From PHAA01 sp963665865 (GTDB lineage: Bacteria; Bacillota; Syntrophomonadia; Syntrophomonadales; Syntrophomonadaceae): 64,000 bases of DNA. Below, piece after piece: positions 25,817-33,962 of this stretch. The stretch is taken from assembly GCA_963665865.2 (NCBI GenBank), contig CAXXWF010000001.1, forward strand, positions 930,001-994,000, in the 5' to 3' direction. The notes under the pieces are model-generated. The model was not told the origin of the DNA, made no database searches, and saw only the letters and a list, made by a program, of their open reading frames with translations. The position numbers and the translations under genes were made by a program. Each line of letters starts with the position of its first letter. Position 1 is the first letter of the stretch.

Positions 25817-25987
25817 ATGTTTGGCAGTATTGGCCCCTGGGAATTGATATTAATCCTGGTGATTGCGTTGGTGATTTTTGGTCCAGGAAAACTGCCTCAA
25901 GTAGGAGAATCTTTAGGAAAAGCAATGCAGAGCTTCAAGAAAGCCAGAGAAGGCGACGAAGTAGAGTCCAAAGAAAAACAGGCCTAA
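25817..25987 (+). CDS. tatA: TatA-like protein 2
   Basis: A 56-residue TatA paralogue below usual ORF cut-offs. It reads MFGSIGPWELILILVIALV, then IFGPGKLPQVGESLGKAMQSFKK, ending in a charged tail. ATG 25817 has AAAGGAGGA upstream. It is about three-quarters identical to its neighbours, and even the leader segments before each start look alike, so the trio arose by tandem duplication. Confidence 0.88.
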   Translation: MFGSIGPWELILILVIALVIFGPGKLPQVGESLGKAMQSFKKAREGDEVESKEKQA

Positions 25988-26015
25988 TTTTGGACATTTA
26001 AAAGGAGACAATTTT

Positions 26016-26195
26016 ATGTTTGGTAATATTGGTCCCTGGGAATTAATATTGATCCTGGGAATTGTACTGGTTGTATTTGGCCCTGGTAAACTGCCCAAAA
26101 TAGGTGAATCTTTGGGGAAAGCAATGCAGAGTTTTAAGAAAGCCAGAGAAGGGGACGAAGAAGAGATCGATAAGGAAAATAAAAAAGAGGTCTGA
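26016..26195 (+). CDS. tatA: TatA-like protein 3
   Basis: A 59-residue TatA paralogue, MFGNIGPWELILILGIVLV followed by VFGPGKLPKIGESLGKAMQSFKKAREGDEEE. ATG 26016 follows AAAAGGAGA. It is closest to copy 2 through the hinge and KKAREGDE segment. It ends 40 bases before sirC, so the Tat and tetrapyrrole genes may be on one transcript. Confidence 0.88.
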   Translation: MFGNIGPWELILILGIVLVVFGPGKLPKIGESLGKAMQSFKKAREGDEEEIDKENKKEV

Positions 26196-26235
26196 TTTCA
26201 GGCCTTTTTTGGCGAATGGGATCTGAGGAGCTAGT

Positions 26236-26877
26236 ATGGCACATTTATATCCAATTTATTTACACCTGGCTGGCAAAAGGTGTCTAGTAGTCGGAGGCGG
26301 CAAAGTAGCGGAGCGCAAGATTGCAACATTATTGGAGTACGAAGCCAATGTGCATTTAGTTAGTCCTGAAGCTACCAATGCTATTGACCACTGGGCAGAT
26401 CAGAAGTTAATTACTTGGCGACGAGGGATGTTTGGGCCGGAAGATCTGGAGGGGATATTTCTAGTTTTTATTGCTACCGGTGATAGTATCGTGAATAAAG
26501 GTGTAACCGATTTGTGTCGTAAGAAGGGTATTCTAGTAAATGCCGTAGACGATCCTCCCAATTGTGATTTCTATGTTCCTTCCATTTTAAGGCGCAATTC
26601 ATTATGCTTGGCGATATCTACGGAGGGCAAAAGCCCACTTTTGGCTGCAAAATTGCGCCGGGAACTGGAAGAGCAAATTACTGATGCATATGGTGAATGG
26701 GTGGAAATATTAGGCAGCTTGCGCGATGAAATTAAAACCTCAAATTTGGATCTGGATGAGAAAAGGCGCCTATTTGAGGCATTAGTTTATTCCGATATGT
26801 TAGATTTACTTAAAGAGGGTAAGAAAGAACAAATAGAGGAGCGGATTAAGGAATGTATGTCCTCCTTACGGGAATAA
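26236..26877 (+). CDS. sirC: Precorrin-2 dehydrogenase (SirC/Met8-like)
   Basis: The 213-residue NAD-dependent enzyme oxidises precorrin-2 to sirohydrochlorin; Met8-type members also chelate iron. The Rossmann motif is KRCLVVGGGKVAERKIATLL, and later come AVDDPPNCDFYVPSILRR and ISTEGKSPLLAAKLRREL. ATG 26236 follows TGAGGAG. It overlaps the start of hemA by 25 bases, so the two are coupled. No separate ferrochelatase gene was seen nearby, which suggests that this enzyme may also insert iron. Confidence 0.93.
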   Translation: MAHLYPIYLHLAGKRCLVVGGGKVAERKIATLLEYEANVHLVSPEATNAIDHWADQKLITWRRGMFGPEDLEGIFLVFIATGDSIVNKGVTDLCRKKGILVNAVDDPPNCDFYVPSILRRNSLCLAISTEGKSPLLAAKLRRELEEQITDAYGEWVEILGSLRDEIKTSNLDLDEKRRLFEALVYSDMLDLLKEGKKEQIEERIKECMSSLRE

Positions 26878-28166
26878 ATCATCAGACTGCACCCATAGAA
26901 ATTCGCGAGAAATTTGCGTTTGATTCTGAGCAGTTGGAAGAGGCCTATGACAATATCAAAAATGAAGAGGTTGAGGGCCTGGTAATTTTAAATACCTGCA
27001 ACCGTACCGAAATATATGCAACTGCGCGGGATATTGAATCTGGTCAGAAACATTTGAAATCTTTCTTGCATTCCTATTCAGGTTTACCAGCTGATGAAAT
27101 AGATAAATATGTGTATCAGCCAAATTGTTATGCTGCCATAGATCACCTTTTCCGCGTATCCTCCGGGTTGGATTCTATGATATTAGGGGAAACCCAGGTA
27201 TTAGGACAGGTAAAAGAGGCATATCAGAAAGCTCAGGAACTAAAGGCATCTGATGGAGTGTTAAATTCACTCTTCCAGAAGGCGCTTTATGTTGGGAAAA
27301 AGGTTAGAACCGAAACTTCTATCGACCAACATCCTGTTTCGGTTAGCTATGCAGCGGTTGAACTAGCCAAGAAGATTTTGGGTTCATTGGAGGATAAGAC
27401 CGTTTTAGTAGTGGGGGCTGGAGAAATAGGGGATCTAACCACCAAGTATTTGCTGCAGAATGGGGTACATTCGGTTATCGTTTCCAACCGCTCGTACGAA
27501 AAAGCGGTGGAGATGGCCGGCTTGTTAAACGGACGAGCGGTAAGATTTGATGAGTTGGGCGACGAACTTATTAATGCGGATATTGTCATTAGCTGCACAG
27601 CTGCCAGTCATTATGTAATCAAGGAAGACAATTGCCGCACCGCGCTCCTTAATCGACAAGGCCGGAGAATAATACTTATTGATATTGCGGTACCTCGGGA
27701 CGTAGATCCTGCGCTGCGAACCATTGACGGGGTCTATCTTTATGATATTGATGATCTCCAGGGGGTTATCAATTCAAACTTTGGCGCCCGGCAGAAGGCA
27801 GCCACTATGGCCAACGATATTATTGCTGAGCAGCTAGTGGAATTTAATGAATGGCTGGCCAGTCTGTATGTGGTTCCTGTCATCTCAGCCCTAAAAAATC
27901 ATGGTGAAACTATTAAACAGAATGAATTAAAAAAGGCCTTTAACAGATTGGGCAAGGTCTCTGAACGTGAAAGAGATATTATCACGGCTCTGGCCAATTC
28001 CGTTGTCAATCAACTGCTGCATTTTCCGGTAGTTAACCTTAAAGAGATGGCGGTTAGTAATCAGGGACATCTCTATGCTGAAGTAGTAAAAAAACTATTT
28101 GGCTTGCAATTAGTGGATGAGGAGCAGGAAGACTATGCAGAAATTAAGGCTGGGAACAAGAGGTAG
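26853..28166 (+). CDS. hemA: Glutamyl-tRNA reductase
   Basis: The 437-residue enzyme reduces Glu-tRNA to glutamate-1-semialdehyde, the committed step of C5 tetrapyrrole synthesis. The catalytic Cys is at residue 49 in LVILNTCNRTEIYA, preceded by GINHQTAPIEIREK. GLDSMILGETQVLGQVKEAY and the NADPH motif VVGAGEIGDLTTKYL follow. It overlaps sirC upstream and hemC downstream, indicating tight coupling. Confidence 0.96.
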   Translation: MYVLLTGINHQTAPIEIREKFAFDSEQLEEAYDNIKNEEVEGLVILNTCNRTEIYATARDIESGQKHLKSFLHSYSGLPADEIDKYVYQPNCYAAIDHLFRVSSGLDSMILGETQVLGQVKEAYQKAQELKASDGVLNSLFQKALYVGKKVRTETSIDQHPVSVSYAAVELAKKILGSLEDKTVLVVGAGEIGDLTTKYLLQNGVHSVIVSNRSYEKAVEMAGLLNGRAVRFDELGDELINADIVISCTAASHYVIKEDNCRTALLNRQGRRIILIDIAVPRDVDPALRTIDGVYLYDIDDLQGVINSNFGARQKAATMANDIIAEQLVEFNEWLASLYVVPVISALKNHGETIKQNELKKAFNRLGKVSERERDIITALANSVVNQLLHFPVVNLKEMAVSNQGHLYAEVVKKLFGLQLVDEEQEDYAEIKAGNKR

Positions 28167-29064
28167 CAAGCTGGCTCTCTGGCAGGCGGACTGTGTTGCC
28201 GGGGAGATTCATAAACTGCTGCCGGAATTAAATATTGAAATTATAATTATAAAGACCACAGGTGACAAGATACTCGATGTAGCTCTTTCAAAAATAGGAG
28301 ACAAAGGGCTTTTTACCAGAGAAATTGAAAATTCATTACTTTCCGGGGAAATTGATCTGGCTGTACACAGTATGAAAGATTTGCCATCGTTCTTGGCGCC
28401 CGGCCTCACTTTGGGAGCTGTGTTGAAGCGAGAAAATCCCCAGGATGTATTTATTTCTCATAAAAACTATACTCTGACCAGTCTGCCCGACCACGCATTG
28501 GTGGGAACTTCAAGTCTGCGAAGGATTGCTCAGCTCAGGGCCTTGCGCCCCGATCTGAGCATGGTTGACCTGCGGGGCAATGTTGAAACACGGCTCAAAA
28601 AAATGCAAGAGCAAGACCTTGATGGGATTGTCCTGGCATACGCAGGGGTAAAACGTTTGGGCTACATTGGTCAGATTAGTGAAATTATCGGTACCGATTT
28701 GATGTTGCCGGCGGTTGGACAGGGTGCCATTGCCCTTGAACTAAGATCTGACGATTATGAAACATCTAAAATTATCTCTCCAATCAATGATCTTCATACC
28801 AATTTAGCAACCAAAGCCGAAAGAGCACTCCTGCGAGAGTTAGAGGGAGGATGTCAGGTGCCCATTGCCTCACTGGCTCACATTGAAGGCGACATATTGT
28901 TTTTAGAAGGCTTAGTGGCTTCCATGGATGGTAAGATATTAATTAAAGACAGTCAGTTTGGACATCTTGAACAAGCAGAGGATATTGGCAAACTTCTGGC
29001 CCAAATCCTTTTAGGCAGAGGTGCAGATAGTATCCTGGAAGAAATAAAGCGATTAGGAGAATAA
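28135..29064 (+). CDS. hemC: Porphobilinogen deaminase (hydroxymethylbilane synthase)
   Basis: The 309-residue enzyme joins four porphobilinogens into hydroxymethylbilane. It starts LRLGTRGSKLALWQADCV and has HSMKDLPSFLAPGLTLGAVL. GTSSLRRIAQL and LRGNVETRLKKM follow, and the dipyrromethane Cys lies in LEGGCQVPIA. ATG 28135 is chosen over an in-frame ATG at 28117, since the family begins at this point. It lies inside the 3' end of hemA. Confidence 0.95.
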   Translation: MQKLRLGTRGSKLALWQADCVAGEIHKLLPELNIEIIIIKTTGDKILDVALSKIGDKGLFTREIENSLLSGEIDLAVHSMKDLPSFLAPGLTLGAVLKRENPQDVFISHKNYTLTSLPDHALVGTSSLRRIAQLRALRPDLSMVDLRGNVETRLKKMQEQDLDGIVLAYAGVKRLGYIGQISEIIGTDLMLPAVGQGAIALELRSDDYETSKIISPINDLHTNLATKAERALLRELEGGCQVPIASLAHIEGDILFLEGLVASMDGKILIKDSQFGHLEQAEDIGKLLAQILLGRGADSILEEIKRLGE

Positions 29065-29067
29065 TAA

Positions 29068-30594
29068 ATGGTAAAACAAGGATTTGTTTACCTGATCGGA
29101 GCCGGTCCGGGAGACCCCGGTCTATTCACTATTAAAGGCATGAAAACATTGGCTAAGGCAGATGTGGTAGTTTACGACCGCCTGATAGGTCAGGAAATAC
29201 TTGATTACGCCCGTAAAGATGCAGAATTAATATATGTTGGCAAAGCGTCCAGCGATCATGCTATGCCGCAGGATGAAATAAATAGACTACTGGTCCAAAA
29301 AGCTCAGGAAGGAAAAATTGTAGCCCGTTTAAAGGGTGGGGATCCCTTTGTTTTTGGACGGGGGGGCGAAGAGGCACTGTATGTACATGAACACGGATTG
29401 GGATTTGAAATTGTACCCGGCATTACCTCTGCAGTAGCAGTACCTGCCTATGCAGGGATACCAGTAACTCATAGAGATGCAACCTCGAGTTTTGCAGTGA
29501 TCACCGGTCATGAAAAGCCCGGCAAAGCGGTGAGTTCCATTCAATGGGACAAAATAGCTACCGGCATTGGTACCTTAGTCTTCTTGATGGGAGTGGAAAA
29601 CCTCGAATTCATCGTGACTAATCTTGTGAATGCGGGAAGAAGCCAGGATACACCAGTGGCTTTGATTCGCCGGGGGACTTTTCCTGATCAGGCGGTCCTC
29701 AGCGGTACCTTGGCTAATATTGTGGCGCTTGTACAGCAAGCTGATTTTAAACCACCCGCTATAATAATAGTTGGTGAGACCGTAAATTTACGCAATGAAT
29801 TAAAATGGCGGGAAAATAGCCCGCTCTGGGGAGCTAAAATCCTGGTTACAAGAGCTAGAGCGCAGGCCAGTGAACTGGTGGAACGAATCAAGGATCAAGG
29901 TGGGGAAGCGATTGAATTTCCCTCTATCGAAATTATTAAGGAAACTGATCTAAACGCTCTATATGCTGCTTTCCAAGTTATTAGCGACTATGGATGGATA
30001 ATTTTTACCAGCGTAAATGCGGTGGATATATTCTTTGAAGAACTTGGCGGCATGGGCATCGATATTCGTCAGTTACAGGGCATCAAAATTTGTGCGATTG
30101 GTCCGGCAACGGCAGCCCATCTAACGAAAAGGGGCCTAGTAGTTGACCTGATGCCGGAAGAATATCGCGCTGAGGGAATAATTATGGAGCTGAAGACTTT
30201 GGTCAAGCCGGGACAACGCGTACTTTTGCCCAGAGCCAGAGGATCCCGGGAGATATTACCCCAGAGCCTGGTGGAGATGGGAGCTATAGTCAATGAAGTA
30301 ATAGTTTATCAAGCAGCCCCGGCGTCCCACATCAATCCTAATCATTTGCAGGAGATTAGAGATGGAGAAGTTGATTATATAACATTTACCAGTTCATCAA
30401 CCGTAAGTAATTTTGTTAATATAGTAGGATCCCAATATGTTAACACTTTCAATAATCGGGTTAAGGTAGCATGTATCGGTCCGATTACTGCCCGGACTGC
30501 AGAGGAATACGGATTTACAGTTGATATTATGCCTGACCAATATACAATCGAAGCATTACTGGAGGCAATTATCAAAGATCATAAAACCTTGTAG
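29068..30594 (+). CDS. cobA-hemD: Fused uroporphyrinogen-III methyltransferase/synthase
   Basis: A 508-residue two-domain enzyme. Residues 1 to about 245 are the SAM-dependent CobA domain (VYLIGAGPGDPGLFTIKG, VVYDRLI, RLKGGDPFVFGRGGEEA), which methylates uroporphyrinogen III to precorrin-2. From about 255 to the end is the HemD domain (ILVTRARAQASELVERI, IIFTSVNAVDIFFEEL, DYITFTSSSTVSNFV), which cyclises hydroxymethylbilane. The fusion is common in Clostridia and routes flux straight to precorrin-2 and SirC. Confidence 0.95.
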   Translation: MVKQGFVYLIGAGPGDPGLFTIKGMKTLAKADVVVYDRLIGQEILDYARKDAELIYVGKASSDHAMPQDEINRLLVQKAQEGKIVARLKGGDPFVFGRGGEEALYVHEHGLGFEIVPGITSAVAVPAYAGIPVTHRDATSSFAVITGHEKPGKAVSSIQWDKIATGIGTLVFLMGVENLEFIVTNLVNAGRSQDTPVALIRRGTFPDQAVLSGTLANIVALVQQADFKPPAIIIVGETVNLRNELKWRENSPLWGAKILVTRARAQASELVERIKDQGGEAIEFPSIEIIKETDLNALYAAFQVISDYGWIIFTSVNAVDIFFEELGGMGIDIRQLQGIKICAIGPATAAHLTKRGLVVDLMPEEYRAEGIIMELKTLVKPGQRVLLPRARGSREILPQSLVEMGAIVNEVIVYQAAPASHINPNHLQEIRDGEVDYITFTSSSTVSNFVNIVGSQYVNTFNNRVKVACIGPITARTAEEYGFTVDIMPDQYTIEALLEAIIKDHKTL

Positions 30595-30611
30595 GGAAGC
30601 AAGGGAACGAT

Positions 30612-30683
30612 TCTGGGACAGGGGGACGGGTCCCTCGTTGGATATCCCAGAGCGGGACAAGGGACCCGTCCCCCTGTCCCAGA
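30612..30683 (+). repeat. REP-like palindrome between cobA-hemD and hemB
   Basis: A perfect 23-bp inverted repeat (30612-30634 and 30661-30683) around 26 bases. The arm begins TCTGGGACAGGGGGAC and ends GGGTCCC. It belongs to the same family as the elements near 2069 and 46461. Despite its strength it lies within an otherwise continuous gene run, so it would have to be read through or end transcription before hemB. Confidence 0.85.
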
Positions 30684-30729
30684 TCCATCTTCACCGTCCA
30701 ACGTCGCATAATAATTAAGGAGTGATTTT

Positions 30730-31710
30730 ATGGCTTTTCCGATCAATAGAATGAGGAGACTGCGAAGCAGTGAGAATCTGCGGAGTATGATCCGGGAAAC
30801 CCATATAGATGTTAAGGACTTTATCTATCCTCTCTTCATAACTTATGGCACGGAAAAGAAAGTTCCAATTCAATCCATGCCCGGTATATTTCAAATCTCG
30901 GTTGACAATTTAAAACGGGAAATAGACGAAATAAATTCTCTCGGGATTCCGGCAGTTTTACTGTTTGGTATACCGGAGGTCAAAGACAGTTGCGCCAGTT
31001 CAGCTTATGATAATCATGGAGTTGTACAAGAGGCAACCCGGGCGATTAAAGATATTTGTCCCGACCTGCTGGTTGTTACTGACGTATGTTTATGTGAATA
31101 TATGGATCACGGACACTGTGGCATTGTAGAGAAGGACGGAACCATCAATAATGATGCCAGCCTGGAACTACTTGGGAGAGAAGCACTGTCACATGTTCAA
31201 GCTGGAGCCGACATAGTGGCCCCATCGGATATGATGGACGGGAGAGTAGGGTATATTAGAAAAATACTTGATACCGAAGGTTATGAGCAAATACCCATCA
31301 TGGCCTATGCCGCCAAATATTCGTCAGGTTTTTATGGACCATTCCGGGAAGCGGCGGAATCAGCTCCCAAGTTCGGCAACCGTAAGACCTACCAGATGGA
31401 TCCAGCTAACATATTAGAGGCCTTGCGTGAAGTAGAACTTGATATTGCGGAAGGTGCCGATATAGTTATGGTTAAGCCAGCTCTGGCTTACTTGGACGTG
31501 CTTAAGGCGGTTAAGGATAAATTTGCTTATCCCACCGCAGCTTATAATGTGAGTGGTGAATATGCAATGGTTAAAGCAGCCGCGGCTCAAGGGTGGATTG
31601 ATGAAGAAGCGGTTATGATGGAGATTTTAATCGCGATTAAAAGAGCTGGTGCTGATATGATTATTACCTACGCCGCCAAAGATATGGCTAAGATATTGAG
31701 CAAAAGCTAA
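30730..31710 (+). CDS. hemB: Porphobilinogen synthase (5-aminolevulinate dehydratase)
   Basis: The 326-residue enzyme condenses two aminolevulinates. The zinc-type site DVCLCEYMDHGHCG with three cysteines is intact, and the Schiff-base lysines lie in YAAKYSSGFYGPFR and VMVKPALAYLD. It begins FPINRMRRLRSSENLRSMIRE. ATG 30730 follows AAGGAGTG. It is transcribed with the preceding tetrapyrrole genes unless the palindrome ahead of it terminates. Confidence 0.96.
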   Translation: MAFPINRMRRLRSSENLRSMIRETHIDVKDFIYPLFITYGTEKKVPIQSMPGIFQISVDNLKREIDEINSLGIPAVLLFGIPEVKDSCASSAYDNHGVVQEATRAIKDICPDLLVVTDVCLCEYMDHGHCGIVEKDGTINNDASLELLGREALSHVQAGADIVAPSDMMDGRVGYIRKILDTEGYEQIPIMAYAAKYSSGFYGPFREAAESAPKFGNRKTYQMDPANILEALREVELDIAEGADIVMVKPALAYLDVLKAVKDKFAYPTAAYNVSGEYAMVKAAAAQGWIDEEAVMMEILIAIKRAGADMIITYAAKDMAKILSKS

Positions 31711-31746
31711 AAAGAGAACGATAACGTAGGGATACTATTGACGCGG

Positions 31747-31859
31747 GCGACTTCGTCGCACGCAGCGACCTTACTGGTGCCCTTTATGGCACATCAGCAA
31801 CATTAATTGCACCAATAGGTGCATCAGTAGTCCCCGATAGGGGGTAGTACCCGAAGGGT
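31747..31859 (+). repeat. Run of five short hairpins upstream of the radical SAM haem gene
   Basis: Within 113 bases there are five small perfect hairpins: GCGACTTCGTCGC (31747-31759), GTGCC-GGCAC (31777-31792), GCACCAATAGGTGC (31809-31822), CCCCGATAGGGG (31832-31843) and ACCCGAAGGGT (31849-31859). Spacers repeat ATCAG and TAGT. It ends about 100 bases before the start of the radical SAM gene, in a 250-base gap with no ORF. Confidence 0.65.
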
Positions 31860-31961
31860 GAATACTTATGATTAGCGCGGCAACCGTTTAATGATTTTAT
31901 GAACTCTGCGTAAGTCATATAAATTCGCGTCGTTGGCGTCCATTTATGGGAGGTTTTGAAA

Positions 31962-32954
31962 ATGATTGTTTCCTGGAATACGACCAACCAGTGTAATATG
32001 TTTTGTGATCATTGTTATCGGGATGCCGGTGCTAAATCTATGGACGAGCTTTCCACCAGCGAAGCCAAACAACTTATCCGGGAAATTAAAAAAGCCGGTT
32101 TCCAGATCATGATATTTAGTGGCGGAGAACCTTTGATGCGCAAGGATATTTATGAATTGGGAGCATTTGCAAAGGCCCAGGGCCTAAGAGCTGTTATGGG
32201 TACGAACGGATCTTTAATCACTCCAGAAGTGGCTCGTAAAATGAAGGAAGCTGGATTTATGGCGGCAGGAGTTAGTTTGGACAGTCTTGATCCTGCCAAG
32301 AATGACGCTTTTCGCAAGATGGAAAATGCTTATGAATTAACGGTAGCCGGAATGAATAATTTAAAGACGGCGGGGGTACCTTTTCAAATCCATACCACTG
32401 TGATGGACTGGAATGTAGCAGAATTAGAGGCGATTACCGATTTTGCAGTAGAGATTGGGGCAATGGCTCATCATGTCTTTTTCTTGGTACCTACTGGCCG
32501 GGCAGTTAAAATAGAAGAAGAAGCTTTGCGGGTAGCTGTCTATGAAAAGACCATAGCTCGTTTGATGGATAAACAAAAACAGGTGCCGATTGAAATAAAA
32601 CCGACCTGTGCACCGCAGTTTATACGGGTAGCCGAAAAAAAGGGCATTCCGCTTAGATTTTCGAAAGGTTGTTTGGCAGGCATAAGCTATTGCATCATTA
32701 GCCCAATCGGCAATGTGCAACCCTGTGCTTACCTGGATCTGCCGCTCGGCAATGTCAAGGAAAAGCCTTTCGATATAATATGGCGCGAGAACGAGGTGCT
32801 GGAAAAACTGCGCACCATGGATTATGAGGGTAAATGCGGCATCTGTGATTATAAAACCAAGTGTGGGGGCTGCCGTGCCCGGGCTAATTATTATAATGGT
32901 GATTATATGGACGAAGATACATGGTGTTTGTACCATCCTCAGGGAGATGCTTAA
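31962..32954 (+). CDS. Radical SAM protein of the NirJ/AhbC/AhbD haem-synthesis family
   Basis: The 330-residue enzyme has the radical SAM cluster motif CNMFCDHC at about residues 12-19, the glycine-rich FSGGEPLMRKDIYELG, and a C-terminal SPASM-like cysteine cluster (GCLAGISYCII...VQPCAYLDL...CGICDYKTKCGGCRARA). The start MIVSWNTTNQCNMFC suits the NirJ2 type. Next to ahbA/ahbB it should act in conversion of didecarboxysirohaem toward haem b. Whether it is the AhbC or AhbD step cannot be decided by eye. ATG 31962 follows GGGAGG. Confidence 0.88.
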   Translation: MIVSWNTTNQCNMFCDHCYRDAGAKSMDELSTSEAKQLIREIKKAGFQIMIFSGGEPLMRKDIYELGAFAKAQGLRAVMGTNGSLITPEVARKMKEAGFMAAGVSLDSLDPAKNDAFRKMENAYELTVAGMNNLKTAGVPFQIHTTVMDWNVAELEAITDFAVEIGAMAHHVFFLVPTGRAVKIEEEALRVAVYEKTIARLMDKQKQVPIEIKPTCAPQFIRVAEKKGIPLRFSKGCLAGISYCIISPIGNVQPCAYLDLPLGNVKEKPFDIIWRENEVLEKLRTMDYEGKCGICDYKTKCGGCRARANYYNGDYMDEDTWCLYHPQGDA

Positions 32955-33426
32955 GGTGAGGGCCTGGGATGATATAGATCACAAGATATTAGATATTCTG
33001 CAGAATGACTTTCCTCTGGCCGTACAACCATTCGCCGTCATGGCTGACCAGTTGAGTATGGGTGAAGACGAACTAATAACCAGAATTGGGCTCATGAAGG
33101 ACAGTGGGCTGATCAGGAGAATTGGGGGAATTATGGATTCCCGTAATTTAGGATTTTTCTCCACCCTCTGTGCAGTTACCGTTCCCGAGGTGCGCATAGA
33201 AGAGGTCGCTCAAATAATAAATAGGCAACCTGGAGTTACTCACAATTATCTGCGCGATCATGATTACAATATGTGGTTTACAGTTACCATGCCTTCTCAG
33301 GAGGAGACTCTGATGGTTCTCCAGGGTTTGGAGGCTTCTTTGGGTTTAAATATCATTAGTATGCCAGCCGAGAAGGTATATAAAATTAAGGTATCTTTTA
33401 ATATGGGGAGTAATAATGATCAATAA
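32947..33426 (+). CDS. ahbA: Sirohaem decarboxylase subunit AhbA-like (Lrp-type fold)
   Basis: The 159-residue protein matches the AhbA/NirDLGH family: an N-terminal helix-turn-helix-like part (ILDILQNDFPLAVQPFAVMADQLSMGEDELITRI), RRIGGIMDSRNLGF, and VTHNYLRDHDYNMWFTVT. AhbA and AhbB together decarboxylate sirohaem to 12,18-didecarboxysirohaem. ATG 32947 overlaps the preceding stop; GTG 32956 is an alternative. It overlaps ahbB by eleven bases. Confidence 0.9.
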   Translation: MLKVRAWDDIDHKILDILQNDFPLAVQPFAVMADQLSMGEDELITRIGLMKDSGLIRRIGGIMDSRNLGFFSTLCAVTVPEVRIEEVAQIINRQPGVTHNYLRDHDYNMWFTVTMPSQEETLMVLQGLEASLGLNIISMPAEKVYKIKVSFNMGSNNDQ

Positions 33427-33883
33427 TTCGATAGACAGAACTATTGTCGCTTTGTTGCAGGGCGACCTTCCCCTGGAATCTCGTCCCTTTGACATGCTTG
33501 CTCAGCAGCTGCATATTTCTGAACAGGAAATTGTAGAACGAATAATAAAAATGCGGCAAAAGGGCATGCTCAGAAGGTGGGGTGCTATACTGCGCCATCA
33601 GCAAGCAGGATACCTCGCCAATGCTATGGTAGCCTGGAAAGTAGAAGCAGACCAAGCGGATGCGGTCGGAAAAATGATGGCGGGATTCCAAGAAGTCAGT
33701 CATTGCTATCTGCGCAAGGTTCCTAATTCGTTTGCACATAATTTATTCGCTATGGTTCACGCTCACAGTGACCATGAACTGCAGCAACTGGTAAGCCAGA
33801 TATCGCAATGCACTGGTCTTGAGGATTATATAGTTATAAAGAGCCTCAAGGAATATAAAAAAGCAAGTATGAAATACGTTTAA
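33416..33883 (+). CDS. ahbB: Sirohaem decarboxylase subunit AhbB-like
   Basis: The 155-residue paralogue of AhbA has the same order of elements: DRTIVALLQGDLPLESRPFDMLAQQLHISEQEIVERI, LRRWGAILRHQQAGY, and VSHCYLRKVPNSFAHNLFAMVHA. The conserved LRR-GA(I/V)L-H and HCY regions are typical of AhbB. It overlaps ahbA, as expected for subunits made together. Confidence 0.9.
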   Translation: MINNSIDRTIVALLQGDLPLESRPFDMLAQQLHISEQEIVERIIKMRQKGMLRRWGAILRHQQAGYLANAMVAWKVEADQADAVGKMMAGFQEVSHCYLRKVPNSFAHNLFAMVHAHSDHELQQLVSQISQCTGLEDYIVIKSLKEYKKASMKYV

Positions 33884-33962
33884 ATATTGTAATGAACAAT
33901 TTGGGCCGATAGTGTAATACAAGTCAATGTGAGAGAATAAATAATAGGGGAGGGTTTCCAGC

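Noticed and set aside
30612..30683. Palindrome as an ordinary operon terminator
   Set aside because: There is no T-run after the stem, and the same sequence family occurs at four other sites, so a dispersed repeat is the better description.
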